The position numbers and the translations under genes were made by a program. The notes under the pieces are model-generated. The model saw only the letters and a program-made list of their open reading frames with translations. It was not told the origin of the DNA and ran no database searches. From assembly GCF_030272615.1 (NCBI RefSeq), contig NC_081406.1, forward strand, positions 479,288,900-479,352,899: a stretch of 64,000 nucleotides of DNA, in the 5' to 3' direction. Source of the DNA: Cryptomeria japonica (Eukaryota > Streptophyta > Pinopsida > Cupressales > Cupressaceae). Position 1 is the stretch's first letter; every line of letters begins with the position of its first letter. Positions 1 to 12,754 of this stretch are shown in pieces.

Positions 1-1139
1 GGCACATGAGTGATTAATTCTCTTAGAGGCTCATTTTTGGCCAAAATATGAAGTATTATATATTGTCAGAAAGCTCTTGAGATGAGGAATGTAGTTATGG
101 AGTTAGTTTCAACAGATATGGGATATTTCAAGAGCAGTTTCCATAGGAATGAAGAAGATATTTTTGCAGTTACGGACAAAGGAGACACTTGGCAATTTTG
201 GTTGTAGACCTAATATTTTCCCTCTTCCTTCTTATTCCAATTTTATTGTCATTTTAAGGGTTCCAGAATTCTGAGAGAAAGGCTCCATATTTTCTTGGTT
301 TCCAGTTCTGGCATTTTCTCAGTTTTGCAAATAACAATGTGTTTTCTTCTGTATTTTCAGTGTTGTCTTTACTGTAAGTTTTGTTTCAGTTTGCAGGTTT
401 ACACATATGCAAGGCATGTGTGAGTTCCCACAAAATTGTCTCCAAAATACCATTCAAATTTATACAATTTCATTTTATCAAGGGTAATTTGGATTTGTTT
501 CTTTCAGTCTTCTCTAAGAGTGTAATGTTTATCTTTTGGGTATTCTTCATGGAATGATTTAAATCCTGAAATCCAGCATTAGTGATTTTGAGTGTGTATA
601 TTGGATATATTTGAGTATGGTTTTGTGACAGAGCAGAGGATTGTGTTAATGCAAGGCATTAATACATGAGAATTTAATATGGAAAACAACTTTTAATTGA
701 GATCTCTCTTTCAATTTTATGCATGACTCCGTGGCCTGGATAAGGCACTGGTCTTTTGTAATATCAAAGGATTGTCAGAACACCATAAATAAAAAATCAA
801 ATCAGAATATCTTTTTATGTTTTATGTTGTGTGGAGGTGTTCCACCTATCTCATGTTCAAACTTGTTGAGTTGTCAATACAGATTTAGCCTATTTGCAGT
901 ACCCTCCTTGTGTTTGAACCTTTCGTGAGATCTATTTGCTTCTATTGATGCTATCATAGGTGTGTAATGGGTTTAATTTTAAGCATCAAAGGTACACCCA
1001 CCTAGGTTTTACAGAGCCTGAAGAGTAGGAGGATTCATATCCTTGTCATGTTGTCTAAGCCTTGAGGTTCTTCATAGATTGAATTGGCTACTTCATAGAT
1101 CAATTGCAGGTGTACTTGGGTTAATCAGTTTTGATGAAC
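1..1139. other. Unassigned non-coding stretch
   Basis: No convincing gene or repeat boundary is visible. Open frames are short (the longest about 69 codons) and match nothing I recognise. The sequence is moderately AT-rich with several T-rich tracts. It stops being unrecognisable at about 1140, where Copia gag similarity begins abruptly. Confidence 0.4.
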
Positions 1140-1918
1140 AACATGGAAGATTCCACAGTGATCAGTAAGGTACTGAGAACCCTGCTGCCAGTCTATGCTA
1201 TCCGAGTTGTAGCTATTCAGGAGCTGAAGTCCATTGACAAAACTAAGGTAACTCTTGACTCCATCATTGGCAAGCTTACTGCTTTTGAATTAAATGGTTA
1301 TGATGGTAGTGTACAGAAATCTGAGTCTACATTTAGAGCTTTTGTTTCTAACCCATCTGTGAGGAAAAGTAGAGATTCCAATCGCAGTTATGAATCCAAA
1401 TCCAACAGAGAAGTTGATGATGAAGATAGTTTAGTTGAGCTTGAAGCATTGTTGGCCAAGCAGTTTCCTAGAGGTACAGGTAAATATAGAGGTAAACTAC
1501 CTTTGAAATGTTTTGCATGCAACAAGAGTGGACACATTTCTTCTAATTGTCCTAATGGTGATAATGAGCACAAATGAGAGAAATTTGAGAAGTACAAGGG
1601 TAAAAGAAAAAGAGATTGTCTTATTGTTGTTGATGGTGGTATCACTGATGAGGAATCTGATGGTGATGCTAATGAAGACATTGTGTTTGTAGTCATTAAA
1701 GAAGAGATGTTAGACCAAAAAGCATAGCTCTGATGATTGGATCATTGATAGTGATTATTCACATCACATTATTGGTGATCAGAGCAAATTTCTTTCTTTG
1801 AAGGAATTTGATGGCAGAGTTGCAAGATTTGGTAATGACTCACCCTGCATGGTTAAAGGTAAGGGAATTATTTTTCTTAATGGAAAGAGTAGTGCAAATG
1901 ATGTCTACTAGGTTGAAG
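1140..1918 (+). pseudogene. Copia gag/protease fragment (C0)
   Basis: The plus strand encodes part of a Ty1/copia Gag followed by the start of the protease region. The first 145 codons are open and end in a CCHC zinc knuckle (C-F-A-C-N-K-S-G-H-I-S-S-N-C, about 1508-1550). After a stop near 1575 the same reading continues through an acidic linker into a decayed protease motif (W-I-I-D-S-D at about 1739, where Copia elements usually have D-S-G). It closely resembles the minus-strand C1 gag at 17951-18832, so it is a second copy of that family in opposite orientation. It lacks the N-terminal half of Gag and everything after the protease region. It ends where the C1 LTR starts, which suggests that C1 inserted here. 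Non-functional. Confidence 0.8.
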
Positions 1919-1927
1919 GTGATGGTA

Positions 1928-3340
1928 TGATGAAAACATAATTATCTGGTAGATTACCTTATGGGGGGGGTGAATCAATAAATATAAAAACTGATACAAA
2001 CTTCCCAAACTCAAACTCAAACATGAAAAGTAATCTTATCAATAAAATACCACTCTCAAAATCAATACTCATAAGAATACCAGTTGACTCTTACAACAAC
2101 TTAACAGTAAACAACATTTAACTTGTAAACATCCAAATGCTTTATCACATGCCAATGCTTTATTTCTCAATGCTTCTGGTTATCATGTCTTATCAGAAAT
2201 AGTTGATCAAATCAACAATAAGATCATAACCACAAAAATTTTTACCACATGACACAAGTGTTTATACATGGAAAATCAAAATAAGTAAAAACCATGGTGA
2301 GATGAGACTCACAAGATAATATCTGAACTCTTCTAAAGTTCGCCCTCTAAGGAGCCAAGCCTGTTAAAGCTTTTACAAAAGTGTTGTTAAGAACTGATCC
2401 TGTTAGGAATCATCCGATTAAGGGATTGACTACAAATCCCTTGTTAGAAGCAAATACCCTGTAAGGAGTAACCTTAGTAGAGGATTTGAAAATCCAATCT
2501 AATGGACCACTTTGTAAGAGGATTTAATAAGTAACCAAGCTTGTTAGAGCTTAACTAGTTAAGGGATTTCAATTATGTTATAACTGTTAGAAAACAACAT
2601 GATTTTCTTGATCTGTCTGAATAGCACTACATTTTCTTGATTAGATCCATTTAAGCTTCTATCTTCCTTTACTCAAATTGCAGATTCATTCTCTGGTTCA
2701 GCAACCACACACTCAACTGATTTCTGCCAACTCTTGACAACAATAAACAAAACAACTTCATCAACCTTAAATATAAATCAATTAGGTTGGTAACACAACA
2801 AAAATATAATCCTCTCATTGAGATTACAAAAAAGTTGGTACAAGCATGACCGTTGGATTTCATAGCAATCTCTACACATTAATCAATAAACCTCAACCGC
2901 TCCTTGATTACCACTTCATCAAGCTCAATAACTCATCACACGTTTTGCATTAGATGCAATACACTTTGTTCATTCCCTATACAAACAATCACGTCAAAAC
3001 ATTTTGAACTTGTCTTCATACAATGACCATATGTGTCACCATCATTACCGCTCAACACAATTCAACAACCTTAATCGGTTAGGGTTTAACAAAAATAACT
3101 GATAGGGTTTACAGGTTACATAACATTGAAAGGGTTTAATCTTTTACTCTGATTACCAATTCAAATCACAAACTTTACATGCCGGTTTACAATAACCTTC
3201 ACAAAGCTCTTCCTACTAGTTATAAGACAATATCAACAATAACAACAATATCAGCAATATCATTAATATCATTACCGGTTCAATTGACATCAATGACAAC
3301 ATAGCATATCATTAATGCAATCTTCATGCAAATGCCAACA
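1928..3340 (-). repeat. C1 3' LTR
   Basis: About 1.4 kb of non-coding sequence lies between the C0 fragment and the C1 polypurine tract. Read on the minus strand it begins TGTTGGC directly after the tract and ends ...TCATCA, giving TG...CA termini. Its outer end shares the G-rich run followed by TGAAT seen in the LTR of N. The internal block near 2280-2330, about a pale copy of the N sequence at 7060-7100, also matches, so the C1 and N LTRs are related. Confidence 0.75.
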
Positions 3341-3357
3341 GTCTCCCCCTTTTGCAT
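3341..3357 (-). promoter_or_regulatory. C1 polypurine tract
   Basis: On the minus strand this reads CAAAAGGGGGAGAC directly before the LTR start TGTTGG. This is the standard second-strand priming tract of plant Copia elements and fixes the inner boundary of the 3' LTR. The same tract precedes the 3' LTRs of N and C2. Confidence 0.85.
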
Positions 3358-3673
3358 TGATGGCAATACAAAATATCAACACCATTGTTTTGTTGTTGTG
3401 ATTGTGAATAGGAATCCTGGTTTACATTACCGAGTATTCACATTCTCTCTCTGTCTTCAGTCTGTCACTGGTTTTCCTTCACATAATCACATAATTCTTC
3501 TCCCCCTTTGACAACAATACCAAAGTGAAAGTAAAACATGTAATGTTAAATTTTCACTGTGTATCAACAACATTCTACAACTTGATGCTCCCCCTGTGGA
3601 ATACATCCACTTCTACATCAACCCTTGTAAAAAATTTCAAATGATTCAGGGACTGATGCAATAAACATCACAT

Positions 3674-5280
3674 TCAACTAAGTTCATGAAGAGGGACAAC
3701 CCCTAACAGACTTCTAAGATACTCAAAAGTAGTCTTAGGTAGAGGTTTGGTAAAAATATCTACAAGCTGCTCCTTGGTAGAAACATGTTCTAAGAAAACA
3801 TCTTTTCTCTGAACTTTTTCCCTCAAGAAATGATACTTCAATTCAATGTGCTTGGTTCGTGCGTCTAAAACATGATTCTTGGAAATATTTATGGCACTTG
3901 TGTTATCACATAAAATCTTTATAGGTTCTGAAATATTCATCTTAAAACCTTCCAAAATGTTCCTCATCCAAATAGCCTATGTGCAATTCATATAAGCTAC
4001 AACATACTCAGCTTCAACAATAGATTGTGAAGTACAACTCTGCTTTTTACTACTACATGAAACAAGCCTTCCTCCAAGAAAAAATGCTCCACCGGTTGTG
4101 CTTTTCTGGTCATCAACATTTCCTACCCAATCAACATTTGTGTATGCCTTCAAATCAAAGTTTCCTCCATATGGATACCATAATCCATAGTCAACAGTAC
4201 CTTTCAGGTATCTAAAGATTCTATTGGTTTCTATCAGGTGTGTCTCCTTAGGTTTCTTCTGGAATCTAGAAGCTATGCCAACCACATGGGCTATGTCTAG
4301 TCTGCTATGAACAACATAGTGCAATTTTCCAATCGTTGACCTGCATTCCTTCTCATCATCAAACTTAGATTCATCTTCCTTGGACAACTTACAACCTATA
4401 ACCATTGGTGTCCCAACTAGTTTACAATCACTCATTCCAAATGTCTTCAAAACCTCTTTCACATACTTACACTATGTAATAAAAATACCATTCTTCATTT
4501 GATGTATCTGCAAGCCTATGAAATTTTTTATTTCCCCTACTAAAGACATTTCAAACTCATTTTTCATTTCATCTAAAACACTATTGCTCATGACATCATT
4601 ACCTCCAAACATAATATCATCAACAAATACTTCACTGATAGTATTTCATCTCCTTTAGACTTGAGATATATGTTACTATCATCACTAGTTCTCAGAAATC
4701 CTATCTTCATTAGATGTGTATGAAGCCTTTCATACCATGCTCTAGGTTCCTTCTTTAATCCATATAAAGCTTTGTGCAATCTGCATACCATGCCTTTCTC
4801 ATTAGCAAAAGAATAACCATCTGGTTGCTCTATGTATACCTCTTCTTCCAATATCCCATTGAAAAATGAAGACTTAACATCCATTTGATATACCCTGAAC
4901 TTTTTATGTGCTGCAAATGAAAGTAAAGTTCTGACACCTTCAAGTCTTGCTACTGGTGCAAAATTTTTGCCATAATCTTCTCCTTCGTCTTGCGCATAAC
5001 CCTTGCAGACTAATCTTACCTTGTTGTGAACTACAACACCATCTTCATTCAGCTTGTTCCTATATACCCATTTAGTACTTATAACATTCTTATTTACCGG
5101 TCAAGGTACTAGGGTCCAAGTGTTGTTCTTCTCAATTTGATCCAATTCCTCCTCCATATCTTTAACCCAATAATCATCACCAAATGCCTCCTTATTAGTT
5201 CTTGGTTCAATGGTGGAGATCGTGCAATAATTCTCTCTGATTCTTCCTTTGGTTACCACTCCAACATCCTTATCTCCAAT
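3674..5280 (-). pseudogene. C1 reverse transcriptase and RNase H
   Basis: The minus strand encodes the RT_RVT2-type reverse transcriptase and RNase H that end a Copia polyprotein. RT pieces include [21 protein letters not shown] (about 4884 downward) and the [12 protein letters not shown] block. The F-V-D-D catalytic stretch near 4615-4640 is present but lies in another frame from the sequence before it, so an indel separates them. RNase H follows (3977-4462, then 3674-3967), ending with the typical T-K-E-Q-L-V-D-I-F-T-K-P-L-P. Several stops and frameshifts divide the region. Non-functional. Confidence 0.85.
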
Positions 5281-5639
5281 AATCTATTCAGGATTGTGAT
5301 TCAGTCTCACATATCTACGAATAACATGATCATTATCTTCAGGTTCAGCTTCTTCATTGTCATCATCTTCTTTTGAATTAATTTGTTTTGGTTGGATAGG
5401 TTCATTAGAATTTGCTTTACCAGTTTCAAATTTCACAGTTTCTAGTTCCAAAAACAAAACGCAGGGATCTTCATCCCTTTTTTGTGAACTAGTTCCTTCT
5501 GAGACTTTAGGAAATTCATCCACTCAAACATCAACACTCTCAACAATTCTTTGTGTTTGGTTGTTAAAACATTTGTAGGCCTTACTCTTGGTGGAATAGA
5601 AGAAATATGCCTTCATCACTTTTAGCCTCAAATTTGCTA

Positions 5640-6858
5640 ATGTAATCACCTCTCTTAATTATATATTTGCTTCCAAATATCTTAAAATAGCTAACATCAG
5701 GTGATCTTCCATACTAATATTTATAAGGAGTCTTTTCCTTACCTCTCTTTACCAGAACTTGATTCATTGTGCTGACAGCTTCTCTCCAAAAGGTTTCCGC
5801 TATACCTCCTTGTATCAATATTGTCCTAGCAGCTTCAACAACTGACTGTTCCTTTCTACGATACCATTCTACTATGGTGTCCTTGGTGCAGAAAGATATC
5901 ATTTGATACCATTCTCTTCACAGTACCCAGTGAATTCCTTAGACATTTTATCTTCTTACCGCCCTCTTTCTCAGCTAAGGCCCTTAAAGCCTTGAACTTA
6001 CCAAAAGCTTCAGTCTTATCCTTCAAGAATGTGACCCACATCATCCTTGAGCAATCATCAGTGAGAATCATAAAATATCTATCACCTTGAATGCTTTTTG
6101 TTCTTATTGGTCCACAAAGATCTGTATGAACCAAATCTAACAAGTTCTCCACTGAAAAGGATTTTCTTTTGAAAGTTGAAGAAGTCATGTTTCCTAACTG
6201 ACATTCTTTGCAAAGAGAATTAACCAATTTGTCTAACTGAGGCAAACCTCTCATTGTCTTGGACTTACTCATTTTAATAATGTTATCAAAGTTTCTATTG
6301 CAAAATATCCTATGCCAAAGCCAACTATTATCTATTTTTACAATAAAACAGTTGATAACTTTAGAATTAAGATGAAACAGGTTACCTTTAGTTTGTTTCC
6401 CGATTGCAATCAATTCACCTTTTTTGTCAAATATTTTGCACATACCATTTTTAAAATCCAATGGGTATCCTTTATCATTGACTTGTGCCACACTCAAAAG
6501 ATTGTGCTTTAGTCCTTCAACCCAGTAGACATCATATGCACTGCTCTTCCCATTAAGAGAAATAACTCCTTTACCTTTAACCATGCAGGGTGAGTCATTG
6601 CCAAATCTAACAACACCACCATCAAATTCTTTCAAGGAAAGAAATTTACTCCGATCACCAGTCATATGATGTGAACAAACACTATCAATGATCCAATCAT
6701 CAGAGTTATCCATCCTGTATACTAATGCCTTCTAGTTTGATATCTATTCCTTAATAGCTACAAACACAATATCTTTACTAGCATCATCATCAAATTCTTC
6801 ATCAATGAGACCACTATCAATAGAAATAAGCCAATCTCTTTTTCCTTTACCCTTATAC
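5640..6858 (-). pseudogene. C1 protease and integrase
   Basis: The minus strand encodes the protease and integrase of the C1 polyprotein. The protease motif reads W-I-I-D-S-V-C-S-H-H-M-T-G near 6690; the catalytic D-S-G is D-S-V. The GAG-pre-integrase zinc finger near 6300 has an Asn where the second His normally lies (F-C-N-R-N-F), with C-K-E-C intact. The integrase core shows L-V-H-T-D-L-C-G-P with its first catalytic Asp. The segment carrying the second catalytic Asp is deleted near 5940 and the frame changes there; the remainder runs to W-R-E-A-V-S-T near 5770. The upstream end is the N target duplication at 6854-6858. Non-functional. Confidence 0.85.
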
Positions 6859-8022
6859 TGATGAATTCTAAGAGGGGAGAGTGAATTAGTATACCAAAAA
6901 TTGTGAGCTTAAACACTTAAACAGTTTAGCAGTCAACTAGTATAACAGATTTACTAACAAACTGGTTAAGACAAATGCAATCCAAACAACAAATAAGGCA
7001 TTCACCCACAAGAGCATGATCACCATAACACAAGAGGTTTTGACATGAAAACCCAAATGGGAAAAACCACGGTGAGCTGAAACTCACAAGTAACTATCTG
7101 CAGAATAGAAACCAGACTGGTTAAGGTCAAACCGGTTAAGGTCATACAATGTTCTTCACCAGAACAGATCCTGTTAAGAATCTCAATCTCTATTAGGAGA
7201 TAAGTTTGATTAAAGACTACCTTGTGAGAGGATTTCAGATCCACAGTTGTGAACCACCTTGTTAGAGGATTTACAAAGGCTTTGCTAGGCCTACCTGGTT
7301 AAGGGTTTCAGACTTGTCGAAGATGTGAGTAATCAACAAGTGAGTGATCTAGATACTAGCACAATATGCTCGGTTAGATCCTTGATAGCTCATTGTTAAT
7401 GCACATTTAGCATTACTTCAGTCTTTAGTATCTCCACACTTTATTTCTTCACACAAACCTAATCTTCTCTTCTGTGATGGCACATGCAAAAATCTCATAC
7501 ACTTCTAAAACCCTAACCACTTCTAAAACCCTAGACATGATGTCCTTATAAAGGAATCTAATTTCATGTCAGTCCAATAGGATTACATTGTGAGTTCCTA
7601 GGCTCAATGCATCTAGACACATTTGGTAACACGACACAGAATCACCGCCAAAATGTCGATGGATGATAACTCATAACAAAAATACTAGTTGGTAACTCAT
7701 CATACAGTAATGCCAATTCATACATTTAACCGATTACCAGTTGTCAAAAATGAATACTGGGAATATGATAACTACCGCTTTAGTTCCTTTGTACCGCTTG
7801 AGATCCTCGAACCGCTTGAGGTCTTCATACCACTTTGGTTCTTCATACTACTTGAGATCGGTAAACACTTTCTGCAAAACACCGATAGTCTAAAGACTAT
7901 AATACATAATACCGGTTGGAACAAATACCGGTTGAGTATAACTCATACATACAAAAAGTGATCTCTAAGCAAGTGTGTGTCCATCAATGACAATCAAAAC
8001 ATCATCATCAAAAATGCCAACA
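6859..8022 (-). repeat. N 3' LTR
   Basis: This is the LTR at the low-coordinate end of N, the 3' LTR because the element reads on the minus strand. It begins TGATGAATTC and ends AATGCCAACA in plus orientation. It aligns along its whole length with 16800-17950, with scattered substitutions, mostly transitions. It carries one extra short tandem copy of a GGTTAAGGTCA unit near 7117-7145 that the 5' LTR lacks. Confidence 0.92.
7544..7554 (-). promoter_or_regulatory. TATA-like box in N 3' LTR
   Basis: The minus strand reads CCTTTATAAGG about 480 bp into the LTR, a plausible TATA box for the element transcript. The same string is kept in the other LTR. Confidence 0.55.
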
Positions 8023-8040
8023 ATCTCCCCCTTTGGCATT
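8023..8040 (-). promoter_or_regulatory. N polypurine tract
   Basis: The minus strand reads AATGCCAAAGGGGGAGAT immediately before the 3' LTR start. It is nearly identical to the tracts of C1 and C2, which links N to Copia machinery. Confidence 0.88.
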
Positions 8041-9224
8041 GATGGCAACACTTAGGAAAAATTTTGACATCTAAGTGTTTTACAACAAAAATATGCCATA
8101 ATCAAAATTACTCCCCCTAAGCATATACACTATCCCTTTTTGTAGAAAATACAATGTATACTACTCCCTTAAAGAGATAACATGAAAGTATACATTCATC
8201 AAAATTTTAAAATACAAAATACTACTCCCCCTTTGCCAACAATGACAAAGTACTGCAGAATAACCCCTGTTTCTCATTATCATTAATATAATAAATGTTT
8301 ATGACAATAATGAGTGAAACTTATCAAAAACTAATTTAAAATCTTGCATAAAGGTCTTCATGGATAAAGACCATGACTCAAGTAATGAGGTAGCCACCTT
8401 GCTTTCTGTTTGCACCTGGGACACCTGTTCTTCCATGGCATCAATTGTGCTCATCTCTTGAGTGACCGTTAAGGCATCCAGATTAAGATAGCACTTCTAA
8501 AGTATTTGCAGTCTGGGTAGTAGAACCAGTTGAAGTTCATACAATTCTCTGGTCTGGTTGCTGATCTCCAACTTGATTCTAGCAGACTGGAGCTAAAACC
8601 AGTGAACAATTTGCCCATATGTAGTGAAGGAATCATAGGGCATCTTAAAGGTGCTTATATATGCCTGTAAATCAGATTGTAGTTTTTCTTTCTGTGCAAG
8701 CACATCATCACAAAATAGATGGGGCTGGCTTATCTTACTGAGCAGTAGTTTTCCCTCATCCATAGCATCTCTTATGTCCTTCTGCTCTTTCTGAAGTTCA
8801 AATTGGAGCTCATTTAGTTTCTTCACTAAGGTAGTGTTTAGTGCCTTTTGATGCTTCTTTTATGTGTTAGCTTCAGCAACCTCTTCCAGGCATTGTACCA
8901 AGTCCTCCACAACTGTGCATAGAAGTTTTAGTTGGGCCAAAGAGGAACCGGTATTGGGGAGGTTAGTACCAGGAATCAAACTGGTAAGAGTTTCAACCGC
9001 AATTTGAATAACATCTTGCTCCTTTTTCCTCCTTAATGCTTTGGAGCAGCTCCGATTCATTTGCACATTGGAGGTCAATAGGACTGGTAATGTCAGCTGG
9101 TTTGTCTTGACTACCAGTTGCCTTTGGTTTCTCCACATGTGTGCTCTTAGCTGCTTCCTTCTTTGCTTCGGCTCTTTGCTTCTCCTCTTCTACCTTCTTT
9201 TGTTCCTCTGCTTCTTTCATTTTC

Positions 9225-9490
9225 TTCTCTTCATCCTTCTTCCTTACTTCTTCCTTCTGCTTCTCTTCTTCTTTCTTCTTCTCCTCTTCCTGTTTCCTCT
9301 TCTCCTCTTCATGTTTCCTCTTCTCCTCTTCCTGTTTCTTTTTCTCTTCTTCTTTTCTCTTCTCCTCTTCCTATTTCCTCTTCTTCTCTTCCTTTTTCTT
9401 CTTCTCCTCTTCTACTTGTTTCCTCTTCTCTTCTTCTTTTCTCTTCTCCTCTTCCTGTTTCTTTTTCTCCTCTTCTCTTCCTCTTGATTC
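9225..9490 (-). repeat. 21-bp minisatellite encoding heptads
   Basis: The plus strand shows a C/T-only array with a unit like TTCCTGTTTCCTCTTCTCCTC, repeated imperfectly about a dozen times. Read on the minus strand each unit gives seven residues such as E-E-K-R-K-Q-E, that is, one coiled-coil heptad of ORF2. Units that depart from 21 bp (18 and 24 bp) occur, and ORF2 loses its frame within this array. The plus-strand Phe/Ser/Leu-rich open frames here are only the complement. Confidence 0.85.
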
Positions 9491-12069
9491 TTTTTCTCTT
9501 TCTCTGCTTGCACTTTATTAGCCTTTACTTTGTCATGTTTCTCCTTGTCCACTCTCTCTTTATCGGCCTTTTCCTTTGATGCATCTGGAGTGACATCTTC
9601 ACCATCCAAAGCATCAATGTCAATTGTGTCCATCTTTTCAGTAACCGGTTCTCCTTCACTGTCATATACCTCATTCAATTTTCCAGTTTCCTGTTCTTGT
9701 TCAGCCTTCTTGTTGGCTTCAGACACTTGGCGCAACTTCAGAGTGGCTTTGGCATGTGAGTGTGTATTTTTCACTACTTCAGAGACTTTCCCTTCCAGTA
9801 ACAAGAGTCTTCTTCTTCTCATGAAGAAGAAACCTTTGTATTTATCCATAACTTCATAGAGCTCTGAATTTGACACATCAGGAAAATATTGTGCAAAGGT
9901 TTCCTCTCTTATTTCCTATTCCTTTTCTATGGAAATGCGCCATTTGTTATCTAAAGAATTGTATAAAGAATTTGGTGTCATAGATCTAATTTTTTATGGC
10001 GATCGGTCATTAATACATAGATATTGAATAACTTCTTGATCGACTTCCTCCTTTTCATTGTCATTAAAATCATCAAAATGATCTATTAAATCATTCAACA
10101 CTTTTCTCCTAATATTCTTGATAGTCCTTTGACAATGTGTCAATGACTTGTAAGAGGAAATGTCTATATTTACCGGTGCTGATGATGTTGGTTCATTGCT
10201 AGTTGTCTTTGTCTTCTTCCTTGTTTGCCTAGTCTTTTTAGGTTGCACTTCAAGTTCTGTATCCTCAGAATCTGGTGAGTTGCTCTTAGTCTTCCGCTTT
10301 CTTTCAAAGACCTTGGCGGGTGCAACTTCTGGTTTCTTCTTGGTAGGTGACTGCTTGGTCACTTTAGGACTTGCTGAAGTAATCGGTGCTGATACCAATG
10401 GCACTACCTTTCCCTTCTCCACTGAAGGTTCTTCAACTAGTGTTACCCTTTCCAAGTAGGTGTCGGTTCTCTTCTTCTTTGGATCAAGAGGTGAGGCAAG
10501 TAGGGTAGAGGCATACCCATTGAGCATGTCATACATCACCTCATATCCCATGGGCTCCACTTTTTCCTTTCTGGGCTCAATCGCCTCCATTATGCACTCA
10601 TCTACTCTGATGGTGAAGCAGATGTCCTCTTCATACTTCTTGACAATATCGCCAGATATCCTCATCCGCTGGCTCATTTTTCGCTTGAATTCATCAAAGT
10701 ATTTGTTCAACACTTCAGGATAACTGGTTCCCACCGATTGAAGACTTTCTCTGATTTGTTTGGTAATCGGTTGGTCAGCAAACCATTGAATATCACCGAC
10801 TCCCAGAAAGTAGCCTTGAAAATAGAAAAACAAACCTACCAACAGTTGTCCAAATTTAAATCTTAAGGCATTGTCCTATTTGATAGACTTCAAGTTTACC
10901 AAAAGTTGCCTCTGCATATAGGTGCATAGATCAAATGAGGTATCTTCCATGATCATTCTGTAGGCAACATTAACCGCAGCAGCAAAGATAGAGTTAATTC
11001 TGATGGCATAGAATGTCTGGTATCCAATCACCATGCAGGCATACTTGACCAAATCATCCTTTGTCACAACCCTCCTTTATCACTTTTTGATTTAAGTAAA
11101 ATTCTATTATATTTTTGGTTAAGCTATTTAAAATGATTGAATAAATGTTATAAAAGAATAAAAATGAACACACACACACACACTTGGAGAATATAATTAT
11201 TTTTTATTTTTGTTTATTTTCCCACTCCCAATTATGCACATGTTGTAGGAGGAATTAGAAGCTTCTAGAGGAATCTCCACCACCTTGCATGTAACTCCCC
11301 CACTAAGTTTTTAATCAATTTGCATGAGTCTAATATTGGAAAAGAATCTCTTTTTTAATTAAATTCTCTAGATAGTGGAACTGAGGGATTTTTCTTATAG
11401 TTTCAAAGAAGGGAGTTGATAATATTTTGAAGAAAATTTCCCAAGTTTTAGTAGTAGGATCTTCTTTGGTAGTCTCATTTTTGTTGCATAATTTTTAAGT
11501 TGTTGTTTGAAAGATTTCTCTCAAGTTGCAAGGAAGGATCAAAAGGATAGCTAGAGGATTCAACATCAAGCTTCGATAAGCTAGGTTCTCTTCTTGTTAT
11601 TTCACATTCACATATGAGAAATGGTATTATCCAAAATATAGTTTCTAGATCTTCCCTTATTGTAAATCTTTTCTTCTTATTTAGGAATAAATATTGATAA
11701 AATACTTTCACATAATGCATGTAAAAGATAGCTTTATTATTTATTTTATTTTCCTTAGGAAATATGCACATGATCTTGCTTTTTGCTTTTCCAAATATTT
11801 TAGATCTATCCAAAAATCATATTCCCCTTATTTAAAATTCTTTTTCTGAGATTAAAAATCTTCCCTGTGTGATTAAATGATATGAACCTTAATATTTATT
11901 CTTCTCTTGAATTCTTTTCTCTAGCTCTTCGAATGGAAATCTGAAAGTAAAATCTCATCCTTTAATTAAATTTTACTTCTCTGTGAACAGAAAAGTCTGA
12001 TAATAAAATATAAACCTCATTGTGTTCATTATTCACTGTGGGAAATATTATTCTTTTCCTCTCAGAAAG

Positions 12070-12095
12070 CTCTCTCTCTCTCTCTCTCTCTCTCT
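12070..12095. repeat. (TC)n microsatellite
   Basis: An uninterrupted TC dinucleotide run of about 26 bp in E3. Similar shorter runs recur at about 12240-12250, and an AC run at 11169-11183. Confidence 0.9.
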
Positions 12096-12700
12096 GAATA
12101 TTAGTTGAAATTGAGGAATATATTTCTCTATGAATAAACCTCTTTGTTATTCATCCCTGTGAATAAATCCTTATTCTCATTTGATTACATAAATATTTTT
12201 TATCTGGTTATATACTCTCTCTATGAATGAAGAAATAAATCTCTCTCTCTGAGAATATTAGTTGAAAAAAAAATTAGAATATAAATTCCTCTGTGTGAAT
12301 ATTAAATCTTCTTGAAAAGATTTGTATTTCTCAACATAAACATCTACCTACTTCTTTGATAAATTTGTTATCTATGCATCGCTGGAGCAAATTATTTCTC
12401 TGTTTTATTTCAAACTATTTCTCTGTTATATTTCGTCCCTGAGATTAAATTATTATTCTCACCCTTGCATTAATATTTTTCCTCTTATACATATGTTTGT
12501 TCATATATTCTTCTTTTATGCTATTTAATAATCTAGAATGAAAAACTATATATATAAATATATCTATAGTATTAATAAATTTATGCAAAGTAAATTTTAT
12601 TTGTTTTGGTGCACAAATCAGTACTCCGTATGGAATATCAGACCGTCGCAGGTGGGGAGAAGAGTTATTACCTCCGCAAGGGAGTGGTACCATAACAGCA

Positions 12701-12754
12701 CCCTCCACTAGCCTGCGGTCACTATTGCGGTAGTGGCCGCAGGGTAGTGGAGGG
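12701..12754. repeat. Long GC-rich hairpin in E3
   Basis: CCCTCCACTA (12701-12710) pairs with TAGTGGAGGG (12745-12754). Just inside, CCTGCGGTCACTA (12712-12724) pairs with TAGTGGCCGCAGG (12731-12743) except for one mismatch, leaving a 6-nt loop. The whole makes a stem of about 23 pairs with two interruptions. It lies in a GC-rich island (about 12640-12780) inside very AT-rich sequence. Confidence 0.85.

Noticed and set aside
9041-9579. Three overlapping plus-strand Phe/Ser/Leu-rich open frames
   Set aside because: They are the complement of the ORF2 heptad minisatellite; the C/T-only strand has few stop codons, so long frames are expected.
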